A stretch of 22,670 nt of DNA, taken from positions 97,831 to 120,500 of the forward strand of contig PS015442.1 of the NCBI GenBank assembly GCA_048213135.1, read 5' to 3'. Source of the stretch: Reclinomonas americana ATCC 50394 (Eukaryota > Jakobida > Jakobea > Jakobida). The position numbers and the translations under genes are program-made. Below are positions 9,387 through 19,800 of this stretch, piece after piece (within the stretch, counting starts at the first letter, position 1; the number at the start of each line of letters is the position of its first letter). A model generated the notes under the pieces. It was not told the DNA's origin. It ran no database searches and saw nothing but the letters and a program-made list of their open reading frames with translations.

Positions 9387-12300
9387 ATGAGCGCACGAGG
9401 GCCAGCAGCAGCGCCAGGTCAACAACCAACCAATGGTGAATGAGACGCGCGCCTCTGTGTGTGTCAGTCTCAATGCGCGTGCTCACGCACTCTCTCCCTT
9501 GCTTCTTCAGTATCACACCGACGTGGTGTGGCGCGTCACTTGACGCCACTCGACACTGGTAGCACAGACGCCGGCAGCGCAGTGTCACCTCCAGGTGGTG
9601 CAGGAGTTGTGCTTGGCAGTGGAGGAGGTGGTCGGGTGCGCAATACGGCCGCCACCGCTACCTCAACGACTTCCTCGTCATCCGCAGCCACAGCAGCGGC
9701 AACAGGAGGAGCAGCAGCAGTGAGTGACTAGCACACACACTCACTCACTCTCTCTCCATCTCTCTCTCATTGTCATCATCATCTCCCTATTCAACACACA
9801 GCGACCGGATCCGTTCCGATTGGCGTGCGCCGCACTGGCAGAGGCGTACCTGACGCTGGTGCGCTTCCGTGTACACTTTCGGCTCATTCCACGTGTGGAG
9901 CGAGTGTTGGAGATGGCCGATTGGGTGCTGCCGAAACGTTGCGTCGGTTCAGCTCGCAGGCGCGCCTTTCGCAACAGAGTGCTCATTCCCCCCTGCGCGA
10001 CAGCCATTCACCCTTCGCGATTGAAGGACGTCACTGATCGCTTGCAGGAGGCCGTGGTGTATCTGGGCTTCCTCGTGGCCAACCCGGTAGACGAGCCGCA
10101 CGATTGCTCGCTGCTCAACACGCTCACGCACGGTTTGTCGGACACGGAGTCCAAGTGTGCGCGTCTGTTGGCTGCTGCCGAGGAGAGCTTGCGGCGGCTC
10201 CTGGTACTCGCCAAGGATCGTCGCATTCTCAGCACTCTCCCGCTGTCTGCTGCCGATCGCTCGCGAACATTTGGTCTCGAGGAAGAGTTGGCGGCGGTGG
10301 TCGCCAAGGCGCAATCGTTGAGTGTTGCGCGTGAGTGTTGTTTCATCGTGTGTGTGTCCTCACGCTGCTGGGCAGGCTGGAGGCACCTGGAGTGCTTCTG
10401 TTCTGTGTCACCGGCCGCCCTGGTGCCGGCAAGTCACGCATGGCTCACATGGCGTGCTCCGAGGTTGCTCAGTTGTGGACCCGCGAGAGTCAACCAACTG
10501 CTGACGAGGGCACTGCACCGCCTCCGTGTCGCACCGCGTGGCTCAGTGCTGGCGCTTTCAAAGGTCGACCACACACGGTGAGGAGTGTCTGCGCGGCAAG
10601 GCACATCGCCGGCGTATGCTGAACGCCAGTTTTTTCACCACGCAGGTGGAGAAGTGCATGATGTCGGTGCTGCAGCAGTTCAGCTCGCAGGGTGCACCCG
10701 TGGATCTGCAAGCGCTCTCCATGGTCAGCCACGAATCGTTGATGGACATTCACCGCGCGTACCAGCAAGTGCTGCTCTCCTCCGACACGATTATCTTGGT
10801 GGACGACGTGGAGGAGATGCGACGCAATGTGTGGAAGCTGTTGCCGCCGGTGGAGCGCATGACGACGAGGCTACGGTGTCTCATTGTGGTGCGTGTGTGC
10901 GTGTGTGTGTACCTTGTCTTTCGTCGCTCACCCCACGCGCACAGCTGGTGTGGCAAATCGGCGATGGCGTGTCCGGCGATCCACTGCACTTGCCACAAGC
11001 CTACTTGCCCGACGGCGTTCCTCTGCGATCACCATCCATGGCAGCACTCAGTGCGGCCACTGCAGGCGCGTCGTCTTCGGGCGAGGGCGTGCTGGCGTCC
11101 ACCTGGAAGGCCACGCGCATCACGCACAGTTTGGATGGGCTGGATGTGGCGGTCGTAAGCAGTCGACGTCAAGCTCCCGTTGGTGGTGGTGGTGGTGGTG
11201 GCGGCGGTGGCAGTGGCGGTGGTGTTGGCGGTGTGGGCAGCAGTGGTACTGTGGGTGGCGTCGGTAGTGGTATGCCGCCATTATCACCGTCTGCTGGTTC
11301 GCGTCGTGGAGAAGCCAGTTTTTTGTTGTCACCACGAGGTGCGTCGTCCACGCAGTTGGGCGGTGGCGTGGGTGCCACAGTCCACCGTCTGCACGTGCAC
11401 TTGTGTGGCTTGTCACGCGATTCTGTTGGACGGCTGGTGGACTTTGCGACCATAAGTCGGAGACCACGAGTGGATTTGTCGTTGGTGGCAGCGGTGCGTG
11501 TCTTACACGAACTCGTCGTCTGTGATTTCCGTGTATGTTTTTTCGCAACTCAAGACATACTGTGTCAATGTTAGCAGTCGTGTGCCTCGTCGCCGACGCT
11601 GAATCGAATGCGCGAGCGCAGTAACACGCGCTTGTCGGAGCCGTCGCGGAGAGCGGTGATCTCGGCGTTGACAATGCCGCTGAGTGTGAGACTGGTGGCC
11701 AGATGTCGGAGTGCTGATCTTATCATGGAGGTATTGTGCCGCCCGTTCTGCTTCCGCCTGCGGTGTATGGCACTCACTCGCGCCTCTCGTGTAGGAACTT
11801 CGTGTCCACGAGAGTACTGCCGATGGCGATGGTCCGCTGGCCCAGGACACAGAGTCGTTTGTGGTCGACGAGTGTTTGAAGCTGTTGGACTCGGACGTGC
11901 TGCAAGTGCTCCTGCTGGCCACTGTGTTTGTGCCCACGGGTGCCACGTTTACTGTGGAGCAGCTGTCCAGCATAATCGACGTCCCACGACATCTGTGCCG
12001 GTCGGTTACCCTCCCTCCCGCCCTCCCTGTGTGTGTTTGGGTGCATTTCACCTTGCCTTCTCACGCTATTCCCGCACAGTGTGATTATTGCGGAACTTGT
12101 ATTCCGGTGTTTTGTGGACTTTCTGCCGACATGCGATGCGCTGGTGATCCCGCCAACCGTGGCGAGAGCCATTGTTGGCTTCCGTAGTGGGCGTGTCGTG
12201 CGCAATCCGCTGTATCGAGGCAAGCGCGTGTCGTTGGAGTTGCCAGCGTCGCCTTCGTCACCGCGGCCCATGTCACCGCGGAGTCGGGTATGTTGGCGAT

Positions 12301-15300
12301 TTCATCTGCCAGCGTGGTTTATTGTTTTCCTGGCTGCGACTAAGTGGGGTTTCTCGTCGAGCAGCACGACTCTGTTGGATCGGATCAGCTGCTGCCATGT
12401 GGACCGCTGTTGTGTTTGGCCCTGGAGGAGTACTCGGAGCTGAAGGAGACTGGAGAACGCACGTCGCGACCGCGGCTGGTCAGGGAGATTCTCGCCGAGT
12501 GTTTCGCCGCTGCCGAGCAAGGCGATTGGCTAAAGTGCGCATTGTTTGTCAGCCCAACCACTTGCCTGTTTGGTTGTTTNNNNNNNNNNNNNNNNNNNNN
12601 NNNNNNNNNNNNNNNNNNNNNNNNNNNNNNNNNNNNNNNNNNNNNNNNNNNNNNNNNNNNNNNNNNNNNNNNNNNNNNNNNNNNNNNNNNNNNNCATCGC
12701 TACGCGCTCCGTAGGTTCGAACAGTACCGTCCGTTGTACGAGCGCGCGTTGACGACAATGGCGTCGCAAAAGTTGGCCACATTCGAGCAGACCGGATACC
12801 ATCTGATCAGCGACATTGTGACTGGCCTCACGCTGTCGACGCTCAATCGTCTGCAATCGCGGTTAGACCACTACGAGTTTCTTCACCTCTGCGTGGCCAT
12901 GGTGCTGCTGCGCGACAAGGTATGTCGCCGCAAATCGCACACCCGTCTCATGCGACGCAACATCTCATGTGTGGTGTCGCCGCAGTTCCCAACCGGCATA
13001 TCCAGTCACCTGTGTCCGACGCCATCGGCGGCTGCCGCGGCCGGCTCGTCGCCGTCGCAGATTCAGATGGTGGTGGCGGGCTCGCTGGCCGCACGAGAGA
13101 TTCTGCACGGCGATGGTGTGTGTGTTTGTTTATCGGCAAAGCACTGCTCCGTGCGTGTCACTGACACGCAAACGCAGATGGTGCCTCGTCGAACCGTCGT
13201 GCACAGGCGGCCATCATGGTCGGTCTGTGTGACTGCGTCTTGCGCAATGTGTATCTGCTGCCGCCGTCGGTGATGGAGCAGGTCATGTTTGGGTGCATTT
13301 GCTTGTTGGCGTCGTTCTGCCTGCCCATTTGTCAGCTGGCGGTGAGTGTGCACTGTGCTGTGTATGCGGACACGGTAAACTCACGAACACGAATGTGCAG
13401 CGACCTGACGAGTCCTTTGACCGCGTGCCGTGGATTCAGGGGCGCGGTGCACCCATACGAGATCGCTCCTTCTCCAATGACCATCCCGACACCAAGACGC
13501 ATGCCATGTTGCGTGACTGCTCTCCACCGCGCTCTTGCAATGCATTCATCTCATTGATTGACGCAGACTGCACCGNNNNNNNNNNNNNNNNNNNNNNNNN
13601 NNNNNNNNNNNNNNNNNNNNNNNNNNNNNNNNNNNNNNNNNNNNNNNNNNNNNNNNNNNNNNNNNNNNNNNNNNNNNNNNNNNNNNNNNNNNNNNNNNNN
13701 NNNNNNNNNNNNNNNNNNNNNNNNNNNNNNNNNNNNNNNNNNNNNNNNNNNNNNNNNNNNNNNNNNNNNNNNNNNNNNNNNNNNNNNNNNNNNNNNNNNN
13801 NNNNNNNNNNNNNNNNNNNNNNNNNNNNNNNNNNNNNNNNNNNNNCCTCGAGCATCTGTTCAAGACAAGCAAGAAGGTGGCGGAGTTGTCGTCTGGTGCG
13901 TACTGTGTCTTGCAAGAAAGCATCTGTTGCGTGATTCTGACCACGGCCGTGTAGCGGAGGACCATCGAGTGCGCTGCTCAATGACCACGGCAAGACTGTG
14001 TGCCGGTGCGTTCTCTTTCTCTCGCTCCCTGTCTGCGTTCGGCATGCCAACGTGTCTCTCCCCCGTTGTCAGCGCTGGCCAAGTTCTTCCGCGAGCACTC
14101 GCGCAGTCTGCTCAGTGTGCGACTCTACGACAAGGCCGCCGAGCTGCTCGTCACGTGTCACGAGTCGCTCAGCGTGTTTCTCAGTCATGATGGTGTGTTG
14201 TGTCGTGTGCACGTGTCTCAGTGTGAGAGCGCACTCAATTGCGCCACAGGCTCGCTGATTGACGACGACACGCACTCGGCATCGACGCTATCGGCCTCGG
14301 TTCCGTCACTGTTCGAGCGTACGCTGGCGGTGCAGAATCCGCCGAGTGCGTGGCTCGTCAAAGCGGTGGTGAATCGGTTGGCGGCGGCCGAGCGCTCAGA
14401 CCTGCTGTTCTTGAAAACGTGGGACGTGTACAAGCGGGAGCGTGTTGGTGAGAGCTGGAGAGACATGGATTGTGAGTCGCCTCTGATGTGGTGCTGACCC
14501 GCGGTCGCACAGACGAGAGCGAGGAGACGGTGGTGCTGATGGAGAGCATTGGTGAATTGTACCAGCGAGACAACAACATCGATGCAGCGCTGGAGGTTGG
14601 TATCGCATTCTTTTGCTTGTTAATTTCGTTCTTTGTGCTGACGACTCTGCAGTGGTTGGAACGCGCGCTGCGGCTGCGGATCGAGCTGCACGGCGCTGAC
14701 AATGTGCTGATCACATCCACCATGATTCTGCTGGGCAAGGCGCACTTGGAGCACAACAATCTCGATCGTGCAGGCGAGTACATTGCTGTTTGCTTCTCTC
14801 CTTGATGCCTTCTGTGCTCACGTTGCGATGGCGTGCACAGAGTCTCTGCTGCGCGACGCTGTGCGAATTCGTGAACAAGCGCTGGGCGCGATGCATGTCA
14901 ACTTGTCGGTGCCACTGAGTGAGGTATGTGCGCACATCGCCGACACCATGCAGTGGTGCATGCTCACTGGGGGTGCGTCATAGATGGGTCGGCTGCTGAC
15001 GCTGCGCGAGAACTACGACAATGCGTACGAGTGCTTCGACCGTGCGGTCACCATTCGAAGCAAGTCCACGGCGACCTACGCCGACACGCACACGGCGCTC
15101 ATGCTCTACAACTTTGCCGAGTGCTGCATCAAGCTGGTTGGTGCCGCTCACACAGTTTTTTGTTGATGATATCGGCCGGCACTGATTTGCGTGTCTCCCT
15201 CGCACACACAGCGCATGTACGAGCGAGCATTCGAGAAATTTGCCGAGGCGCTGCGCATCGCGTGGGATGTGGTGGGACCGCAGCGCTCGCTGTCGATTCG

Positions 15301-15923
15301 CATTGCCGATCGCGTGCGACGTTGCGTCTTTGCTGCTGCTGAGTGTGGTGTTCGGTTGTTTGCGCGCTGATGTCGACTAAATGCAGAGATTGTGCGGGAG
15401 GATCGCGGCATTGTGCTGCGTGAGGGCTCGCTGCTCAAGAAGGGCGGCTTCCTCCGCAGCTGGACACGTCGCTACTGTGTGCTGTCACACGATGGCCTGC
15501 GCTACTACGAGTCGGAGGAGGTGTGTGTCTGTCTGGGTCATTGTGCTGTAGGACCGACAGACAACTCATGCTCCCACAGCGGTTCCGGTCCGGCAAGAAC
15601 CCGAAAGGCACCATTCTGTTCAGCGACATGGTGCTGAACGAGCTGGGCGTGTTCCCTCACCGCGCCCACTCGATGGTGATGACCACGCGCAGCACACAAC
15701 ACGTGTTGGTGCGTTTCGCTTCGCAGTTGTCTCCCGCGCCTCCTTGCACACACACACACAGTGTGCGCTCACGAAATGAATCGAACACGTGCAGGCGGGC
15801 GAGTCACCAGAGCAGATCGGCGAGTGGAAGACGAGCATCACCGGCGCCCTCAAGCGCTACGTACAAATCTTCTCGTCCTCGGCTGTCCACGGCCAAGACC
15901 AACAGGCGGCCTCACGAAGCTAA
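9387..15923 (+). CDS. STAND/NB-ARC-like NTPase with TPR repeats and C-terminal PH domain
   Basis: About 24 exons, from ATG 9387 (31-nt exon, phase matched to 9511-9719) to TAA 15921-15923, broken by gaps at 12580 and 13576. Order of parts: a Gly/Ala/Ser/Thr-rich N-terminus of about 80 residues; a helical region (to about residue 258); a P-loop NTPase with Walker A GRPGAGKS (10413-10436), Walker B IILVDDVEE (10790-) and a GLPL-like MPLSVRLVA; a Gly-rich loop encoded at 11180-11280; a winged-helix-like segment (11795-12287); helical repeats, including clear TPRs encoded by 14513-15320; and a PH domain (15387-15866). STAND ATPases are nucleotide-driven switches that oligomerise on sensing a ligand; TPRs usually sense or scaffold, and PH domains bind phosphoinositides. 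The role here is inferred: signalling at membranes, possibly NLR-like. The TPR and PH parts join in frame (C|AG) at 15320/15387. Exon 9802-10334 and the exons at 13846-14072 are the least certain. Confidence 0.8.
10376..12287 (+). other. NTPase core and winged-helix-like region of the STAND gene
   Basis: Exons 10376-10577, 10646-10888, 10945-11493, 11578-11730, 11795-12000 and 12080-12287. The P-loop is GVLLFCVTGRPGAGKS, at about residue 271 of the protein. The Walker B strand TIILVDDVEE lies about 100 residues later. A strand (RCLIVLVWQIGDG) follows, corresponding to the sensor/RNBS-like region. A beta strand HRLHVHLCGLS, then ISALTMPLSVRLVA, takes the place of the 'GLPLALxLLG' motif of NB-ARC proteins. 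The segment from DECLKLLDSDVLQVLLLATV reads as the winged-helix domain. Motif order supports STAND over other P-loop classes. Confidence 0.7.
12580..12694. other. Assembly gap (115 N)
   Basis: Run of N in the STAND gene, following a donor at 12535 (AA|GTGCGC). Coding resumes right after it with a helical stretch (RRFEQYRPLYERALTTM), so the missing bases include an acceptor and possibly part of an exon. Confidence 0.99.
13576..13845. other. Assembly gap (270 N)
   Basis: Run of N in the STAND gene, nine bases into an exon that follows the GTTGCG intron 13508-13566. Coding resumes at 13846 with LEHLFKTSKKVAELSS. Confidence 0.99.
14513..15320 (+). other. TPR repeat block of the STAND gene
   Basis: Exons 14513-14595, 14653-14773, 14841-14923, 14984-15136 and 15212-15320 encode at least four to five tetratricopeptide repeats of the kinesin-light-chain/NPHP3 type. 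Each carries the A/Y-x-x-A-x-x-x-x-x-x-A-L-x-I-R signature: IDAALEWLERALRLRIELHG, LDRAESLLRDAVRIREQALG, YDNAYECFDRAVTIRSK and YERAFEKFAEALRIAWDVVG. The roughly 42-residue period of this TPR subtype is kept, and intron phases fall between repeats. Confidence 0.88.
14774..14840 (+). other. GC-AG intron in the TPR block
   Basis: The frame and TPR consensus require DRA|ESLLRDA to be joined as GCA G|AG. The donor is therefore GCGAGT, a classic GC variant, with acceptor CACAG at 14836-14840. The nearby GTACAT at 14778 gives the wrong phase. Confidence 0.8.
15387..15866 (+). other. PH domain at the C-terminus of the STAND gene
   Basis: Exons 15387-15520, 15580-15708 and 15795-15923. The start VLREGSLLKKGGFLRSWTRR followed by YCVLSHDGLRYYES is the standard first beta hairpin of PH domains, with the basic K-x(n)-R pattern that binds phosphoinositide head groups. 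PKGTILFSDM forms the middle strand, and EQIGEWKTSITGALKRY is the closing helix with its invariant Trp. After it only a short tail follows, to TAA. Confidence 0.9.
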
Positions 15924-15977
15924 ACTAACGATTAAAGGCGTCTCCAACAAAACCCCTTCACTCGCTTCAGGCGCCAC

Positions 15978-16649
15978 TCACGACGCACCACCACTCCGCG
16001 TGGCATACAACCGCGTGTACATGCGCGCTGTCGAGTTGAACGCACGCATATCACCGGCACGAATCATATTGCCGGCATCGCAGTTGAGCGGCGACGAGGC
16101 CTCGGGCTCCGACAGCAGCGCCACCACCGCACGACACACCGACTGCAGACTCCACATGGGACTCCACGCGCTCTTCAGCTGCACCGCGATGAGGAGAAGC
16201 GAAAAAAGCGAGACAACACAAATGCCCGCCACTCACCACATCAAGACAGATCTCGCCCGTCTTTTCACACACACACACGTATGGGTATTGTGTAAGCAGC
16301 AGCAGCAGCAGCAGCACACACAGAGAACGACTGCGCGCGCAACTCGGAAGAGCACGTTCGGATGAAAAATGCGCGTGACAAACGACACTGTGGGCGCCTG
16401 AATGGGGTACTCGGCGGGCACACGAATGTCCAACACAAAGCGGCCGCCTTCGTAGGGCGAGTCGGCGGGACCCGTGATCTCTGCGCGCCAATGATCCAAC
16501 GAGGTCTCGCTCACAGGCCGCAAAAAGATCTCTCCACTCGATGACGAGGATGATGAGGAGGATGAGGAGGATGAGGGGCCGGCACCGCGCTTCTGTTCCT
16601 TTTCAAGTTCGCGCCATTCGCGTTGAAGGCGGCGGAGGGCGGCGCTCAT
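15978..16649 (-). CDS. PEX4: Peroxisomal ubiquitin-conjugating enzyme E2 PEX4
   Basis: Three minus-strand exons (16649-16344, 16260-16237, 16178-15978) give 176 residues. The E2 fold is complete: N-helix LRRLQREWRELEKEQKR, the YEGGRFVLDI strand, PIQAPTVSFVTRIFHPN, catalytic Cys in TGEICLDVLKSAWSP, and the C-terminal block WSLQSVCRAVVALLSEPE, DSPLNCD-like SSPLNCDAGN, RAFNSTARMYTRLYA. These C-terminal blocks are diagnostic for PEX4 (plant PEX4 has GEICLDILKNAWSP and RGFNSMAQMYTRL). PEX4 mono-ubiquitinates the PEX5 receptor at a cysteine so it can leave the peroxisome; in fungi it is anchored by PEX22. Oddities: a run of 13 Ser codons between helix 1 and strand 1, a 24-nt internal exon carrying the active-site Cys, and a GTTGCG donor at 16343. 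Animals lack PEX4. The stop lies 54 bp from the convergent STAND gene. Confidence 0.94.
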
Positions 16650-16863
16650 CGCGTATCGGAGCGTGATTGAGTTGCGGGACAATGACCGCGCTGGTGACGT
16701 CATGCGTAACGATCGCACGCGTCTGTGATTTGTGTGTGAACGAGTGAGCGAGTGAGTGTCACATTGCACGCAGCGGACTTTCCCACTTCTGTGTGTGACA
16801 GCGAGAGAGAGAGCGAGAGCGTGTGTGTGTGTGTGTGCTGTGCTCTGTGGGCGATCGTGTGCC
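16650..16863. promoter_or_regulatory. Divergent PEX4/MYB intergenic region with a CRE palindrome
   Basis: 214 bp between outward-facing starts. A perfect TGACGTCA (16695-16702), the binding site of CREB/ATF-type bZIP dimers, lies 46 bp upstream of the PEX4 start. A GAGCGAGTGAGTG tract and a (GT)n follow towards MYB. Binding is inferred. Confidence 0.5.
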
Positions 16864-19800
16864 ATGGCGTCGTCGGCTGCTGACCAGCGCGCGACGCGCA
16901 AGGTCATGGAGAAGAGCGAGTATGTTCGCGGCCCGTGGTCGGTCGAAGAGGTGTGTCCCTCTCTGCTGTCTCTCTCTGTGTGTGTGCGCGAAATGGCGGC
17001 TCTCGCTGTCGAAGCACGGGCACTTTTTTTTTGTTGTGGCGGAAAGGAACCGGTACAACACGCACTCTCCCGATTTGTGCCCACACACTCTCTCCTCTGT
17101 GCACACACACACGCACGCTCTCTCCGCTGTCTGTCTGTATGCGTGTACGTGCGCGGGTTCGGGTTGTTGTTGTTGTTGCTGTTGGCGCGCGATGCTCTCT
17201 TGCTGAACGCCACGCCCCCCCTCCTCCTCTCTCTCAACGCACGCACACTCTGTCTGTCTCTCTCTGCGCCTCTGTCTCTCCATATCTCTCTCTGTCTGTG
17301 CATCACTTGTCGGTTTGACGGCTGATTTGTGTGTGCGTGCACAGGATCAAATGCTGCGCGACTTGGTGGAGAAAATGGGACCGAAGCGATGGTCGCGCAT
17401 CGCACAGACGATGCCGGGGCGCATTGGAAAACAGTGTCGAGAGAGGTTTGTTTGATTTTTCTTTTTTCTGCTCGTACATACATGGGCATGATTGTGTTGT
17501 GTGTGCGCATGTCACCCGTTGCGATCTGTGTCATTTCTCGTCGCTCTCTCTCTTTCTCTCTCCGTCCCTCCGAGTGTCGGAGGAAAGGGGTGTTTGTGAT
17601 GCCAGCATCGCAGTGGGCGAGAATTAGTCCCTCGACCTCTGTTTCGCCCGAGACAGGCGTTTGCTCACGCACACACACGTTCACAGATGGTACAATCACT
17701 TGTGCCCTGGTGTGCGAAAGACCGAGTGGACAGACGAGGAAGATGCTCGGATTCTGGATGCACACCAGCGACTTGGAAACGGTGCGTTGTGGTCGAATCG
17801 TTGGATTTGTGTGCCACACGTGCCAGAATGTGAATCGCTCATGGGGTCCATTGTGCTTGCAGCGTGGTCGCAAATCGCACGAGCGCTGCCCGGACGCACA
17901 GCCAATGCTGTGAAGAATCGCTGGCACTCCACCCTGCGGAAACGTATCAATGGTGGAGTCGATGGGCCGCCGAGCCCCACCATGTATGGATCGGCGCCGC
18001 ACTCGATGGCGCCCGACATGCTGCTGATGAGCGCCAATGCCGTCCCCATGGATCTCACACTCGGCGCGAATCGCAAGCGGCGGTGCGAGTACACGCTGCC
18101 GTCTAGCCCCAGTAATCTCATGAGGAGTGTCGCCAAGTCGTTCCAACAGCGCAAGAATCGCAAGCGCGGTGCGTCTCTCCAGGACTTGCCTGGCAATCAT
18201 GTGTGTATTCTGACGTTGAGCTGTAGGCGGTATGGAAGACGACGATGACGAAGACGACGATGACGACGACGATGACGAGACTGACTCATCGTACCCGATG
18301 ACCACGTCCATCTCCACGGGGCCTTCCACACCTGCACCACCGCCGATGTTTGACGACGCGGGAGAGACTGGTACGTGTGCATGCGCTGACTACTCACTGC
18401 TCATTTTCGTCACTCATTGTGCTGTGCAGCGAGGAAGCGACCACGAACCAATGCCCACCAGCCGAATTTGGGAGAGGAGTTTTCACGCAGTGCGCCTGGT
18501 TTCGATTTTGCCGAGTTCCAGCATACCATGGCCAAGAACCACGCTGCTGCAATGCAACAGTGGGGGGGAATGATGCCGCCCGGTCAGGTCAGTCGCCTCA
18601 CCTCGGCTGTCCTTCTCTTGCGCACAATCCGACTCACCACGTATCTCCTCGCAGCCTTCGTACGCCCCAATTCCTCTCATGTATGGCGGCCCAGTGCCTG
18701 CCATGCCCTACGGCGCCGTGCCCATGGGTGTCGCTGGTGGTCCACCACTGCCACCACCGCCACCACCACCGCCAGTCGCAAGCATGGGATTGCCGCCACC
18801 ACCGCCTCCGCCCCCACCAGGGTCGCTCATGTCGGCGCCGATGATTCCGCCCGCTGGCATGCAAGCTTCGCTACCGCCGCCACCACCACCACCACCACCA
18901 ACACAACAACACATGGCGAGCATGCCGACGCAGGGTGTGCCCATGATTCCCGCCGCAGGTTCACAGCCACCAACTGCCAGCATCGCCGCGACAGCAGCGT
19001 CAACAGCAGCAGCAGCATCAAAACCTGGCCATCTGTTTGGCGCACCTGTACCCAATCCGTTCAAGTCTGGCGAGCCCATGTTGCGTTTTCCCCGCTGCTG
19101 CTGCTGTGACTTGTCCACTTCCCTCACTTCGTTATCCTCCTCCCTTTCGTGCAGTCAACTTGCGGCTTCGCGTGTATTTGGCTCGTTCCGATCTCTGCGC
19201 AACTCGCTGTTCCTGCCACCGACTGCCACAGAGAGCAATCAAAAGGGCAAGACGGGTGACGATGCCCGCGGCGAACTGCCGCTGCCAGAGGACGCGGACC
19301 GTGTCAAGTGCGACAATGGCCGCAATGTCTCCATCTACGAGTACTGGAGGTACCGAGACTGCACACCGGCACTGGATCAAGTTGCGCAACTCTCTCGTGT
19401 GAACTGCTGCAGAATGCTGGTGATGCTCACACGCACACGCACGCGCACAGCTTGGTCTCGACATGAGGTTCGTCGAGTCCAACATCACTCGGTCGCTGGA
19501 GGAGGCGGCGGTGGAGGAGGAGGAAGAGGAGAGCAGCGGGTCGGCGCAGGCACCAGATGAGGCAGCCACAATAATCTCCAAGAGGCAACGTCCATCGCTG
19601 ACCGTGCAACTCGACGGCATCAAGACAGAACCGCAGCATGACAATGTCGGCAGCGTTGCTGAGCCGTCGGAGCGCCGTGTGGACGAGGATGTGATTGGAG
19701 ACTCGGAGGAGCCGGTGAGTGCCGATCACGCCGTCGCTCTTTATTTTTTATGGGCGTCATTCTCACTAGCATGGTGGGCGCGGCGCAGAAATTCCAGTAC

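Noticed and set aside
9937-10048. Possible intron from GTTGCGTCGG (about 9941) to TTGCAG (10048) inside STAND exon 3
   Set aside because: Phases do not match (1 to 0), and the frame is open straight through, so the continuous exon was kept; flagged as uncertain in the gene entry.
12707-12726. GGTTCGAAC, resembling a tRNA T-arm box B
   Set aside because: No matching D-arm, anticodon stem or acceptor stem around it; it lies in a coding exon (FEQYRPLYERAL) of the STAND gene.
13924-14002. Extra exon between 13895 and 14073 of the STAND gene (around GGACCATCGAGTGCG)
   Set aside because: Not fully rejected: acceptor GTGTAG and donor GTGCGT exist and a phase-1 exon would fit, but its in-phase translation is poor, while the better-looking frame has the wrong phase.
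16233-18329. 698-codon open frame on the minus strand running through PEX4 exon 1 and antisense to MYB
   Set aside because: Only its 3' part (16649 downward) is PEX4. The rest is antisense to clearly coding MYB exons and reads as Arg/Thr/His-rich translation of CA/GT repeats and introns.
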